From: an uncultured Fulvivirga sp.
GTDB taxonomy: Bacteria; Bacteroidota; Bacteroidia; Cytophagales; Cyclobacteriaceae
Direction: 5' to 3'
DNA: 64,000 nucleotides
Assembly: GCA_947500555.1 (NCBI GenBank)
Contig: CANMSE010000003.1
Span: 558,001 to 622,000, forward strand
How positions within the stretch are numbered: the stretch's first letter is position 1; the number at the start of each line of letters is the position of its first letter. The position numbers were made by a program, and so were the translations under genes. The notes beneath the pieces were generated by a model, which was not told the origin of the DNA, ran no database searches, and was given only the letters and a program-made list of their open reading frames with translations. Below, in pieces: positions 1-8,298 of the stretch.

Positions 1-1082
1 CTTTGGTTAATGGAGACCAAACTAGAGGAACAAATCCAACTGAAGAGGTAAATAATAAAACTAATAGATCATTATTGGCAGGAGGCAATTTAAATTGGAC
101 ATTATTTGATGGGACACGAATGTTTGTCAATTATGATCTGTTGGAATCTCAAAACTTACAATCGCTTTCAGCATTGGAATTTTCAATTGAAACCGTTATT
201 TATAATGTGTCAACCAACTTCTTTTTGGCTTCTCTTGAAAAGGAACGACTAACGCTCTTAAAAAGTAATTTGGGCCTTTCTGATGATCGGTTGAAAATTG
301 CGAAGGATAAGTATGAGTTAGGAAAAGGCTCGAAACTAGAGTTTCTACAGGCACAGGTCGATTATAATACTGATCAATCCAATATCCTGAATCAGGAGCA
401 ATTACTGGCGATTCAAAAGTTGGAATTGCTAAGACAAATAGGAATAAGAGATTCATCTGATTTCTCACTATCCTATATTCTTGAGCTAAACACTGACATC
501 ACGCTTGACTACCTGCTGAATAGCATCACCAACAACAAAGACTTAGATGTGTTTGAACGGGCAAAAGAAATAGCCGAGTTACAAGAGCAAGTCTCTCGTT
601 CTGATAGATTACCTACCCTATCGGTATTTGCGGGCTATAATTATTCAGATAGACAAAACGCAGTAGGGTTTTCATTTGAAAGTACGACCACTGATCTTTC
701 TTACGGTTTTAATGCCAATTTCACTCTTTTCAATGGATTTAACATCGATAGAATAATTCAAAACAACAAGATCAACAAGGACATCGCTGATTATGCCTAT
801 CAGCAGCGATTATTGGATATAGAAACCAGCATTAAACAACAGTATCTCAGCTATTTGAATAGTATAGAGTTGCTAAAGCTAGAGGAACAAAATGTGCTTG
901 TGGCTAAAGAAAATAATGATATTGCAAAAGAGCGCTATGATATCGGACTTTCTAACCCCGTGGAATACCGTGAGTCTCAAGTAAACCTTATAGCCGCTGA
1001 GTCCAGAAAGCAAAACGCCCAATTCGCTGCCAAAATCGCTGAAATAGAGCTTAAATACTTGGCTGGTATTTCTATTAGGTAA
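1..1082 (+). CDS. TolC-family outer membrane efflux protein, 3' part
   Basis: C-terminal part of an outer membrane factor that forms the channel of a tripartite efflux or secretion pump. The frame is open at the window edge, so the start and signal peptide lie outside; about 359 residues are visible of the 430-480 usual for the family. Two long amphipathic helical repeats are seen, with the typical pairing of 'RYDIGLSNPVEYRESQVNL' near the end and 'KYELGKGSKLEFLQAQVDY' near residue 105, the signature of the duplicated OEP domain. Beta-strand stretches such as 'YGFNANFTLFNGF' sit between them. Partner membrane-fusion and inner-membrane pump genes would be expected upstream and are not in view. 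Confidence 0.9.
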   Translation, partial: LVNGDQTRGTNPTEEVNNKTNRSLLAGGNLNWTLFDGTRMFVNYDLLESQNLQSLSALEFSIETVIYNVSTNFFLASLEKERLTLLKSNLGLSDDRLKIAKDKYELGKGSKLEFLQAQVDYNTDQSNILNQEQLLAIQKLELLRQIGIRDSSDFSLSYILELNTDITLDYLLNSITNNKDLDVFERAKEIAELQEQVSRSDRLPTLSVFAGYNYSDRQNAVGFSFESTTTDLSYGFNANFTLFNGFNIDRIIQNNKINKDIADYAYQQRLLDIETSIKQQYLSYLNSIELLKLEEQNVLVAKENNDIAKERYDIGLSNPVEYRESQVNLIAAESRKQNAQFAAKIAEIELKYLAGISIR

Positions 1083-1188
1083 TACTATATACTTAGACGT
1101 TTTTATTTGAAAGTGGATGTGAAATACCAACGCAACGTGTGGGCTGTACCATTTGCCTGACTGAATAAGCGGGACACCAAATCATTTA

Positions 1189-1209
1189 GGACTTCGCACG
1201 GTGAAGTCC
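1189..1209. repeat. Hairpin downstream of the TolC-type gene
   Basis: Perfect 7-bp inverted repeat GGACTTC/GAAGTCC around a 7-base centre in which two further bases can pair. There is no U-tract on either strand, so it is not a convincing intrinsic terminator. It lies in the 160-bp non-coding gap between the efflux gene and the toxin-antitoxin pair, at the border of the accessory patch. Confidence 0.5.
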
Positions 1210-1243
1210 AAATGTGCTCTTACTCCATATTGCCAAACGTTTA

Positions 1244-1546
1244 TTATTCTTCGACCTTATCAAGAGAGTTTTCGATGTCTTGTCGCCCAATGATGGTCAT
1301 GATTTCTACCACTTCATCATTGATTCGATAGTATATACTATCTGACCCGCAAACACATCTTCTATATCCAGGCCTAATAAAATCTACTGCTTCAAAATCA
1401 TATGGCCGCTGAGCAATAATGTCAAAATACTTGAAAAATGAGTCAAAATATTTATCCGCTTGTTTAATTCCAAAACGTATTACTCCGTAGTGATGAATTC
1501 TGATTAAATCAGCCTTAGCTACATAACTTAGTCGATATTTAGCCAT
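1244..1546 (-). CDS. ParE/RelE-superfamily toxin
   Basis: 100-residue basic protein of the ParE/RelE toxin fold. It opens with the usual 'YRLSYVAKADLIRIHHYG' (strand then helices) and has the C-terminal 'YYRINDEVVEIMTIIGRQD' strand pair typical of ParE toxins. ParE proteins poison DNA gyrase, RelE relatives cut mRNA on the ribosome; from sequence alone ParE is the closer match. Its start overlaps the end of the upstream antitoxin gene by 8 bp, the usual arrangement for translationally coupled toxin-antitoxin pairs. Not to be confused with topoisomerase IV subunit ParE at 40002-41861. Confidence 0.85.
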   Translation of the reverse strand: MAKYRLSYVAKADLIRIHHYGVIRFGIKQADKYFDSFFKYFDIIAQRPYDFEAVDFIRPGYRRCVCGSDSIYYRINDEVVEIMTIIGRQDIENSLDKVEE

Positions 1547-1778
1547 TCAACAAAGACTTGGATTCAGCTAAAATTTGCTCCTTACTGTCAGATGTGAAGC
1601 CACTTTTTTCAGCTTTTTCAAGTTTCAGCCTAACAAGGTCAATTTGCTGTTGTTGCTGTCTTGCTTGCCTTATAAGGTCATTAACAAGCTCACTTTTACT
1701 TGAATATTCCTTGCTATTAACCTGTGCTTTTAACCATTTATCATTTGGTTCGGTAAAAGAAATACTTTGTCTGGCCAT
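1539..1778 (-). CDS. ParD-like antitoxin
   Basis: 79-residue antitoxin starting at the ATG at 1776-1778, which gives the typical ParD N-terminus 'MARQSISFTEPNDKWLKAQV', a ribbon-helix-helix DNA-binding segment with 'KEYSSKSELVNDLIRQA'. The C-terminal half is charged and helical, as expected for the toxin-wrapping tail. An open frame extends 18 codons further upstream but does not resemble the family. The pair would normally repress its own promoter in the 145-bp gap to 1924; no clear operator was recognised. Confidence 0.85.
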   Translation of the reverse strand: MARQSISFTEPNDKWLKAQVNSKEYSSKSELVNDLIRQARQQQQQIDLVRLKLEKAEKSGFTSDSKEQILAESKSLLNG

Positions 1779-1910
1779 AATCTTTTTGGTGTAATAACGC
1801 ACCAAATATAAGATTGCTTTAGATGATATCAAAAACGGTGTTTGGGATGTTTGGTAACGTTTAGTGTAAAATGCGTAGCAATGTTTGGTGGGTAAGGGAA
1901 TTATTACACA

Positions 1911-1922
1911 TTGTTGGCAACA
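1911..1922. repeat. Inverted repeat, arm next to methyltransferase stop
   Basis: TGTTGGCAACA (1912-1922) lies 2 bp beyond the methyltransferase stop codon. Its exact reverse complement, TGTTGCCAACA, lies 5 bp upstream of the start codon at 2755-2765. Each arm is itself nearly palindromic. The two copies frame the gene tightly, as boundary sites of a gene cassette would. Confidence 0.6.
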
Positions 1923-1924
1923 GT

Positions 1925-2749
1925 TTATTTCTTATAAACACCACTTTTTAGTTCTAATTCACCACTCTTCAGGTGCCCTAGAAGATTCATTAATTTAGGT
2001 TTAGTAGTTTCGCCCATAAGAACATTTAACCCCATTTTTGGAGATCCAAATTCTTTCAATTTTGCAAAGAGTGCATTAAAAAAATCAATCCCAGCTTGAG
2101 TCTGGTCGTTAGATTGCTTTTTAGTTAAACCAAATTGCCTTAAATAAGCACCCATGTCTGTTTCTTTGAAAAGGAAACTCATGTCTGATTTACTTGCCCA
2201 TGGCATAGGATAATTAACTTCTCCATCTTCTTTTTTTAAAATTTCATAATAAAGAAAGTGTCCACCAGTTTTAAGTACTCGACTTATTTCGGAATAAAGC
2301 TTTTCTTTGCTAGGGATGTTCATTTGAACATGTTGCGTCCAGACTACATCAAATGTGTTATCGTCAAATGGAAGACTTATAGCATCTCCTTGTATAAACG
2401 ATGTTTTACTATCTAACTTTACTAGTTTCGAAAGTTCTTTTGCTGTTCTTACGTATTCGTTACTAAGGTCTATTCCTGTGACCTGACAATTATATTCGTC
2501 AGCAAGCATTCGGCAAGGGCCTCCGAGACCACACCCCACATCCAAAACTGTTTCTCCTTCAAGATGTATACTTTCAGCAAGCTCTTTCGATACAGCCGCT
2601 CCTCTTACATGAAACTCGTCAGCACCAGCAATGTCAGATCTCTTTACCTCATTAAGATCAATATCTTGCTCTTTGAGACGATAAACAATGTCTTCATAAA
2701 GGCCTTCTTTTAGGTAGTGGCTCTCTATGTTTTTATTTAAGTTTTCCAT
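1925..2749 (-). CDS. Class I SAM-dependent methyltransferase
   Basis: 274-residue soluble methyltransferase. The glycine-rich SAM loop 'VLDVGCGLGGP' is at residues 68-78, the acidic strand-2 motif 'VTGIDLSNEY' near 91-100 and the post-motif 'DVVWTQHVQMNIPSKEKL' follows; overall it resembles the glycine/sarcosine/dimethylglycine N-methyltransferase branch of the UbiE-like group. The substrate cannot be read from sequence. It stands alone, not in an operon, and is framed by an 11-bp inverted repeat, next to a toxin-antitoxin pair; this suggests an acquired cassette rather than core metabolism. Confidence 0.8.
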   Translation of the reverse strand: MENLNKNIESHYLKEGLYEDIVYRLKEQDIDLNEVKRSDIAGADEFHVRGAAVSKELAESIHLEGETVLDVGCGLGGPCRMLADEYNCQVTGIDLSNEYVRTAKELSKLVKLDSKTSFIQGDAISLPFDDNTFDVVWTQHVQMNIPSKEKLYSEISRVLKTGGHFLYYEILKKEDGEVNYPMPWASKSDMSFLFKETDMGAYLRQFGLTKKQSNDQTQAGIDFFNALFAKLKEFGSPKMGLNVLMGETTKPKLMNLLGHLKSGELELKSGVYKK

Positions 2750-2754
2750 TTAAT

Positions 2755-2765
2755 TGTTGCCAACA
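2755..2765. repeat. Inverted repeat, arm next to methyltransferase start
   Basis: TGTTGCCAACA, exact reverse complement of 1912-1922, 5 bp upstream of the methyltransferase ATG. It is followed outward by 'CGCTGCTAAGCGCC', which can fold on itself. The rest of the 230-bp gap to 2979 also holds the small palindrome TTACAAGGATTGTAA (2919-2933), possibly a regulatory site of the downstream peptidase gene. Confidence 0.6.
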
Positions 2766-2979
2766 CGCTGCTAAGCGCCATAAATATTACGTTATATCTG
2801 ATAACAGGACAAAAGGTGTCGTTGTATTTTATTGGCAAGATACCCTATTGACGTTATTAATCTATAAAACCAAAACACGCATTAGAATGTCATTTTAATT
2901 TATTCTCCACCTGTATCTTTACAAGGATTGTAAGGCCTGATCATATAGCTTTGTCTTTTATCCTAACAGATTAGCCTCC

Positions 2980-4005
2980 ATGAAAATATTCCGATGTGAT
3001 AACTGTCAACAACCACTGTTTTTTGAAAATCGCTCCTGCTACAGCTGTGGCAATCTCGTGGCTTACCATGATTTGCACCAGCGTATGGTATCTTTCCCTG
3101 AAACTGGTTCAGAGGCACCTGTTTTATGCAAAAATTATGAACATAAAGCTTGCAACTGGATAGTTACTGATGCTCAAGCCAACGGATTTTGCAATGCCTG
3201 TGCATTAAACAGAACGATCCCAAACCTGGGTGATACTGAGAACTCCGAAAAATGGAGAAGACTTGAAGCAGCCAAGCACCGACTGATCTATCAACTGCAA
3301 CGTTTCCAGCTGCCCTTGCAAAGCAAAATGCAATATGAGGATACAGGCCTATGCTTCGACTTTCTGGTTAGGGGAAATAGCAGTATCATGACTGGCCACG
3401 CCAGCGGTGTGATTACAATTCTTTTGGCAGAAGCTGACTCCGTACATTTGGAAAGGGTTCGTAAACAGTTATTAGAACCGTATCGTACACTTATCGGCCA
3501 TTTCAGGCATGAAGTAGGTCATTATTTTTGGGAGCGATTGGTATGGCAGGATTCTGATATACTTGAAAGCTATAGAAACCTTTTTGGAGATGAACAGGCC
3601 AATTACCAAGATTCACTGAATGGATATTATCAGCATGGGGCAACGAAAAATTGGCGTGAAAAATTTATTAGTAAATACGCCTCAGTACACCCATGGGAAG
3701 ACTGGGCAGAAACCTGGGCACATTATCTTCATATTGTCGACACGGTAGAAACTGCCTATAACTTTGGAATAGGTATTGAGCCTGTTTTGGAAAATGCTGA
3801 TCATATGAAAACTCACATAGTATCCGACCCTTATATAAACCGGGACTTCGATCAGTTAATAGAATCAAGTGCCCCCCTATTCTTTGCAGTCAATAGTATT
3901 AACCGATCAATGGGAATCAAAGATGTATATCCATTTGTTCACAATATAGAGGTTATACAAAAGATGAAGTTCATTCATGAATTACTGAGTAAAAGCCTCG
4001 CATAG
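2980..4005 (+). CDS. Putative zinc-binding metallopeptidase with N-terminal zinc ribbons
   Basis: 341-residue cytoplasmic protein. The N-terminus has two cysteine clusters (C6/C9/C20/C23 and C50/C58/C71/C74), as in zinc ribbons, followed by a domain with a HExxH zinc-protease motif, 'HEVGH' at residues 177-181, and a downstream 'WEDWAETWAHYLH' that may supply a third ligand. This architecture matches the putative zinc-binding metallopeptidase family (PF15887 type). It lies 172 bp upstream of the Anbu gene set, on the same strand; members of this family are often found with circularly permuted ATP-grasp and alpha-E genes, so a shared role is plausible but inferred. Confidence 0.8.
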   Translation: MKIFRCDNCQQPLFFENRSCYSCGNLVAYHDLHQRMVSFPETGSEAPVLCKNYEHKACNWIVTDAQANGFCNACALNRTIPNLGDTENSEKWRRLEAAKHRLIYQLQRFQLPLQSKMQYEDTGLCFDFLVRGNSSIMTGHASGVITILLAEADSVHLERVRKQLLEPYRTLIGHFRHEVGHYFWERLVWQDSDILESYRNLFGDEQANYQDSLNGYYQHGATKNWREKFISKYASVHPWEDWAETWAHYLHIVDTVETAYNFGIGIEPVLENADHMKTHIVSDPYINRDFDQLIESSAPLFFAVNSINRSMGIKDVYPFVHNIEVIQKMKFIHELLSKSLA

Positions 4006-4177
4006 TGATTTCCATTTTACGAGGTTACAAAGCCCGCCTTTGGCAAGACAGGTTCACAAAACTAGACGTATGTTAATTGAATGAATCAGAGTTTTCAATA
4101 TTCCTGGCTATTCCCTTACTATTCCGCTCTTTTCTTCTTAGTTTATAAGTGAACATGTTTTATTAAAACAAAGAATT

Positions 4178-5605
4178 TTGTTATTCGATAACTATCCTAC
4201 ACAACAGCATTTTGATGAGATGTTTGATGAGCAGGGCAACTGCAGATCAAACTATTCAGAGCTACGAAAAAAGCTTAATAAGTACTCTGAAAAAAAACTG
4301 GTCCAACTACAACACAGTACCGATAAAGCCCAAAAGTCCATGGGGATGACTTTCAATGTTTACCATGATAATCAGGGCATCGAAAAAATACTACACCTTG
4401 ATCTCATACCCAGGATCATAAAAGGAAGTGAATGGAAAGCGATAGATGAAGGCCTTCAACAACGCATTGAAGCTATCAACCTATTTATTGATGACATTTA
4501 CAATGGTCAAAAAATATTAAAGGACAAGATAGTGCCTAAGGAGATGATCTTGTCCAGCAGTGATTATCTTGAGCCTTGTGTAGGTCTAAAACCTCCCAAA
4601 GGTATTTGGTGTCATATCACAGGTAGCGACATTGTGAGAGACGCCAAGGGTGAATTTTATGTTCTGGAAGACAATCTTCGATGTCCGTCCGGGGTGTCCT
4701 ACATGCTCGAGAATAGAGAAATTATCAAACAGGCATTCCCACAATTATTTGCTAGTCTGGGTGTAAGACCTGTAAGTGGTTATGCCGGATCGTTGCTCAA
4801 TATGTTACAATTTATGAGTGATAAGGAGAACCCTACGGTCGCTGTTTTGACCCCGGGTATTTTCAACTCTGCGTACTTCGAACATTCCTATTTAGCTCAA
4901 CAAATGGGTGCAGAACTTGTCACAGGTCAGGACCTGATCGTTGAAAACAAAAAAGTATATATGCAGACGACTAAAGGTTTGCAACAAGTAGATTCTATCT
5001 ATCGCAGGATTGATGATAAGTTTATTGATCCTCTAACATTCAACCCTGATTCGATGCTGGGAGTACCCGGGTTATTTGAAGCATACAAAGCAGGGAATGT
5101 GGCCATTGCCAATGCACCCGGAACCGGAGTAGCTGATGACAAGGCGGTTTACACTTATGTTCCCGACATCATAAAGTATTACCTGGATCAGGATCCAATC
5201 ATTCAAAATGTGCCTACTTACAAATGTTCTCAGGAAGACGACTTGAAGTATGTTATTGAAAATATAGCTGACTTAGTAGTTAAAGAAACTAATGCGGCAG
5301 GTGGTTACGGCATGCTCATCGGACCAAAAGCCACTAAAGAAGAGCATGATAAATTTAAGAAGCTTGTAAAAGCGAATCCAAGAAACTACATAGCGCAACC
5401 TACCCTTTCACTTTCTACCGTACCAACACTAACAGATGAGGGTTTTGCACCCAGACATGTTGATTTAAGGCCGTATGCGCTCTATGGAGAATCTATAGAG
5501 ATCATTCCCGGTGCACTTACCAGGGTGGCATTGGTAAAGGATTCACTCGTGGTAAATTCCTCTCAGGGTGGTGGAAGTAAAGACACCTGGGTATTATTTG
5601 ATTAA
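4178..5605 (+). CDS. Circularly permuted ATP-grasp family protein
   Basis: 475-residue protein of the circularly permuted ATP-grasp type 2 family (former DUF404/407). Recognisable stretches are 'HFDEMFDEQGNCRSNY' at the N-terminus, 'LEDNLRCPSGVSYMLENRE' near 170 and 'NAAGGYGMLIGP' near 375. ATP-grasp enzymes form amide or similar bonds; in Anbu operons this protein is predicted to make a peptide-like tag or metabolite with its alpha-E partner, but the product is unknown. Start chosen at the TTG of 4178 because family similarity begins before the first in-frame ATG (4220). First gene of the four-gene set, 17 bp from the next. Confidence 0.9.
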   Translation: MLFDNYPTQQHFDEMFDEQGNCRSNYSELRKKLNKYSEKKLVQLQHSTDKAQKSMGMTFNVYHDNQGIEKILHLDLIPRIIKGSEWKAIDEGLQQRIEAINLFIDDIYNGQKILKDKIVPKEMILSSSDYLEPCVGLKPPKGIWCHITGSDIVRDAKGEFYVLEDNLRCPSGVSYMLENREIIKQAFPQLFASLGVRPVSGYAGSLLNMLQFMSDKENPTVAVLTPGIFNSAYFEHSYLAQQMGAELVTGQDLIVENKKVYMQTTKGLQQVDSIYRRIDDKFIDPLTFNPDSMLGVPGLFEAYKAGNVAIANAPGTGVADDKAVYTYVPDIIKYYLDQDPIIQNVPTYKCSQEDDLKYVIENIADLVVKETNAAGGYGMLIGPKATKEEHDKFKKLVKANPRNYIAQPTLSLSTVPTLTDEGFAPRHVDLRPYALYGESIEIIPGALTRVALVKDSLVVNSSQGGGSKDTWVLFD

Positions 5606-5622
5606 AATTTAAAATAAACACT

Positions 5623-6603
5623 ATGTTAAGCAGAGTTGCTGATTCTTTATTTTGGTTAGGAAGATATACTGAGCGTGCTGAAAATTACGCACGCTTTATA
5701 GATGTTAATTTCAATCTATCGCTGGATTTACCTCCCGGCATAAAAGAGCAGTGGGATCCGTTGATTCAGGCCACAGCCGGCAAAGAACAGTTTATAGAAC
5801 TGTTTGGAACTGAAACCACAAGGCCTGACGCCATCTTCTTTCTAGCTTTTGATGAGCGAAATCCCAATGCTGTTGTGAATTCCATTAAATATGCTCGTGA
5901 AAATGCACGCATAGTTCGTGAAAACATACCGAGAGAAACCTGGGAGGTTCTGAACGATTTATATTACTATGTTCAAAGAGCACAAGAAAAGAAAATTTGG
6001 GAGAAAGAAGATCCTAAGGGTTGCTTTAAACACATTAAAAGTCAGCTTCAGTTATTGAATGGTATCGCTAATGATAATATTCCCAGAACTCAGGGTTGGT
6101 ATTTCTCTAAGCTGGGCCAGTTTCTTGAACGTGCCGACAAGACATCTAGAATTCTTGATGTAAAGTACCATTTTCTTCTACCCTCGGTTGACGATGTGGG
6201 ATCTCCATTAGACTTTCTTCACTGGGTAGCTCTGTTAAAATCCGTCAGTGGTTTCAATGCTTATAGAAGAATGTATGGAAAAATTAAACCTGTTGCGATT
6301 GTAGACTACCTGGTTCTAAACAGGTACTTCCCAAGGTCTATTATGTTTTGTCTTACGAATGTGGAAGACTGTTTACATGAAATATCTGAATCTAAAAGGG
6401 GTTATTCCAATGCGGCCGAAAAGGCTATTGGTAACCTGAGAGCAGATATTGAATTTGCAGATGTCAACGATATTTTTAAGATGGGATTACATGAATACCT
6501 GGATGATTTACAGACCAAATTAAATGATATCTCAAATCATATTTACGATCAATATTTCAAAATTCAACCTAACTTTGCCCAACAATTACAGACACAAGAA
6601 TGA
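5623..6603 (+). CDS. Alpha-E domain protein
   Basis: 326-residue, largely helical protein of the alpha-E family (PF04168). The N-terminus 'MLSRVADSLFWLGRYTERAE' is diagnostic. The family lacks an assigned activity and almost always accompanies circularly permuted ATP-grasp proteins; in many genomes the two are fused. Its stop overlaps the start of the next gene (ATGA at 6600-6603), so translation is probably coupled with the Anbu peptidase. Confidence 0.93.
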   Translation: MLSRVADSLFWLGRYTERAENYARFIDVNFNLSLDLPPGIKEQWDPLIQATAGKEQFIELFGTETTRPDAIFFLAFDERNPNAVVNSIKYARENARIVRENIPRETWEVLNDLYYYVQRAQEKKIWEKEDPKGCFKHIKSQLQLLNGIANDNIPRTQGWYFSKLGQFLERADKTSRILDVKYHFLLPSVDDVGSPLDFLHWVALLKSVSGFNAYRRMYGKIKPVAIVDYLVLNRYFPRSIMFCLTNVEDCLHEISESKRGYSNAAEKAIGNLRADIEFADVNDIFKMGLHEYLDDLQTKLNDISNHIYDQYFKIQPNFAQQLQTQE

Positions 6604-7355
6604 CATACTGTTTAGGTATTTTTAGCAAGGAAGGAATAATTGGTCTTGCAGATACCCGGATTACCTCAGGTAGTGAAACTACTACATCAAAAAAGATCTA
6701 TACGGTTCAAAGAGAGAAACACTCCTACTTTATTATGACTTCGGGTCTTAGATCAGTAAGAGATAAAGCTATCACCTACTTCAGTGAAGTTATTGAAGAT
6801 CAGGACAAAGAATTTGACAAGCTTTACAAGGCAGTTAATAAGTTTGGTGAACAGGTTAAACGTGTGGCTGCTGAAGACGGTCAAGACTTAAAAGAGTCAG
6901 GAATGAACTTTAACCTACATGCTATCGTGGGTGGTCAATTAGAAAATGATTCTCAACCCAAACTCTATTTACTTTATCCTCAGGGCAACTGGATTGAAAT
7001 TGGAGAAGGAACACCTTTTGTCATTATTGGAAATTCAGGGTTTGGAACACCAATTCTTAAGAGATCGATTAATTTCCAGTCAAGTTTGGAATTTGGCCTT
7101 AAAAGCGCTTTCCTATCTTTTGATGCCACGCGCATATCGGCCAATGATGTGGACTATCCTGTTGATACCGTTGTTCTGCGAAAAGATGAATTCAGCATTA
7201 TAGAACATCGATTTGCCGAGAAGGATCTGGGGCATATAGCTGATTTCTGGAATTCAAAACTTAAATCTGCCATTGATAATCTGCCTGCCGATACTTTGAA
7301 CAATGCGTTAAATTCAAATAAAGAGGACATACGGGTTCGTTCTAATGCTTCTTAA
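6600..7355 (+). CDS. Anbu-type proteasome-like peptidase
   Basis: 251-residue Ntn-hydrolase related to proteasome beta subunits and HslV, of the Anbu group. The sequence starts M-T-Y-C; removal of Met would expose Thr as the N-terminal nucleophile, and supporting catalytic residues are visible as 'GLADTRI' (Asp18) and 'TSKKIY' (Lys31/32). Anbu assembles into open helical or ring-like particles rather than a closed barrel in studied bacteria. The physiological substrate is unknown. Overlaps the alpha-E gene by 4 bp and the transglutaminase gene by 11 bp, so the four genes are one unit. No HslU or Clp ATPase gene is adjacent. Confidence 0.92.
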   Translation: MTYCLGIFSKEGIIGLADTRITSGSETTTSKKIYTVQREKHSYFIMTSGLRSVRDKAITYFSEVIEDQDKEFDKLYKAVNKFGEQVKRVAAEDGQDLKESGMNFNLHAIVGGQLENDSQPKLYLLYPQGNWIEIGEGTPFVIIGNSGFGTPILKRSINFQSSLEFGLKSAFLSFDATRISANDVDYPVDTVVLRKDEFSIIEHRFAEKDLGHIADFWNSKLKSAIDNLPADTLNNALNSNKEDIRVRSNAS

Positions 7356-8160
7356 AATTTCCCATCATACTAAATACAGTTATGTAACTCCTATATTTCC
7401 GGAACCTCAACATCTATATTTTTATCCTCTAAGCAGAAAGTATCTTAACGTGAATGACTTCAAATTGGAGGTATCACCAAAGCCGGCTGGAAATGCCACT
7501 AGAGTAGACATTGAAGGCAATAGATACCAACAATGTTGGTTTAATGAATTGACCGATAGCCTGACCATTGATTTGGAGATGGTACTTGACGTTCAGCCTT
7601 ACAATCAGTTGGATTTTCTAGTAGAAGAACAATCGAAAACTTCTTATAACAAAGCTGTTGAGCTTTATTTAAGTGATAAAATCGATTTGAAATCAGATCT
7701 GATAAACTGGCTTAATGATATAAAAGAACTAAATCCAACACAGTATATAGGCAGTCTATGCGATGAAATATATAATAAATGGGGACACACAACGAGCTAT
7801 GTTCCTGATCTTTTGAGCCCTAACGATTGCTTTGATTCAAAAGCAGCTTCATGCAGAGATCTTGCCTGGATGATGATCCAAATACTCCGTCACAAAAACT
7901 ATCCTGCCCGATTTGTAAGTGGCTATAGCCATAATCCTGAAATAACAGGCCATGAATTACATGCATGGGTGGAAGTATGGGTAGCAGGTGCCGGATGGAT
8001 TGGTTTAGACCCATCTTCAGGCTTATTTACTACTGAGTATTACATACCGGTAGCAGCTAGCTATCATCCTGTTAACACATTGCCTATCCAAGGTTCTTAC
8101 AGAGGCGGTGGAGATTCCAAATTGGATACGTCTGTGGAGATTACGCTTCTTGATGAATAA
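7345..8160 (+). CDS. Transglutaminase-like family protein
   Basis: 271-residue protein with an N-terminal beta domain (typical 'ISHHTKYSY' opening) and a transglutaminase/papain-like core. The catalytic triad is visible as Cys170 in 'AASCRDLAW', His206 in 'ELHAWVE' and Asp222 in 'GLDPSS'. In Anbu and alpha-E/ATP-grasp clusters this enzyme is thought to cut or form amide bonds of the ligase product; that role is inferred. No signal peptide, so it should act in the cytoplasm with its operon partners. Last gene of the Anbu unit. Confidence 0.93.
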   Translation: MLLKISHHTKYSYVTPIFPEPQHLYFYPLSRKYLNVNDFKLEVSPKPAGNATRVDIEGNRYQQCWFNELTDSLTIDLEMVLDVQPYNQLDFLVEEQSKTSYNKAVELYLSDKIDLKSDLINWLNDIKELNPTQYIGSLCDEIYNKWGHTTSYVPDLLSPNDCFDSKAASCRDLAWMMIQILRHKNYPARFVSGYSHNPEITGHELHAWVEVWVAGAGWIGLDPSSGLFTTEYYIPVAASYHPVNTLPIQGSYRGGGDSKLDTSVEITLLDE

Positions 8161-8241
8161 GTTCATTGACTGAATGAGCTATCATTATCAAACGAAACTT
8201 ATTATCTACCGGTCAGCGAAGGATTTGACAACCTATCTGCA

Positions 8242-8249
8242 TAATTTTG
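8242..8249 (+). promoter_or_regulatory. Putative -7 promoter element of the CAP lipoprotein gene
   Basis: TAATTTTG fits the Bacteroidota -7 consensus TAnnTTTG, 50 bp upstream of the ATG at 8299. A TTTG at 8224-8227 is only 14 bp upstream, closer than the usual 19-21 bp, so the -33 part is uncertain. Confidence 0.4.
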
Positions 8250-8298
8250 AATCCTATTTATATAGTATCTAACTTAGAGTTTACACAAAAAAAATAGT

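Noticed and set aside
1..2979. Integron with integrase
   Set aside because: Cassette-like repeats are seen, but no tyrosine recombinase gene is present and the repeats do not clearly match the attC consensus.
6600..7355. Complete proteasome/Pup or HslUV system
   Set aside because: Only the Anbu subunit is present; no Pup, ligase PafA, HslU or AAA ATPase gene is in the window.
8161..8298. Terminator after the transglutaminase gene
   Set aside because: A short TTCATT/AATGA pairing exists near 8161, but arms are weak and no T-run follows.
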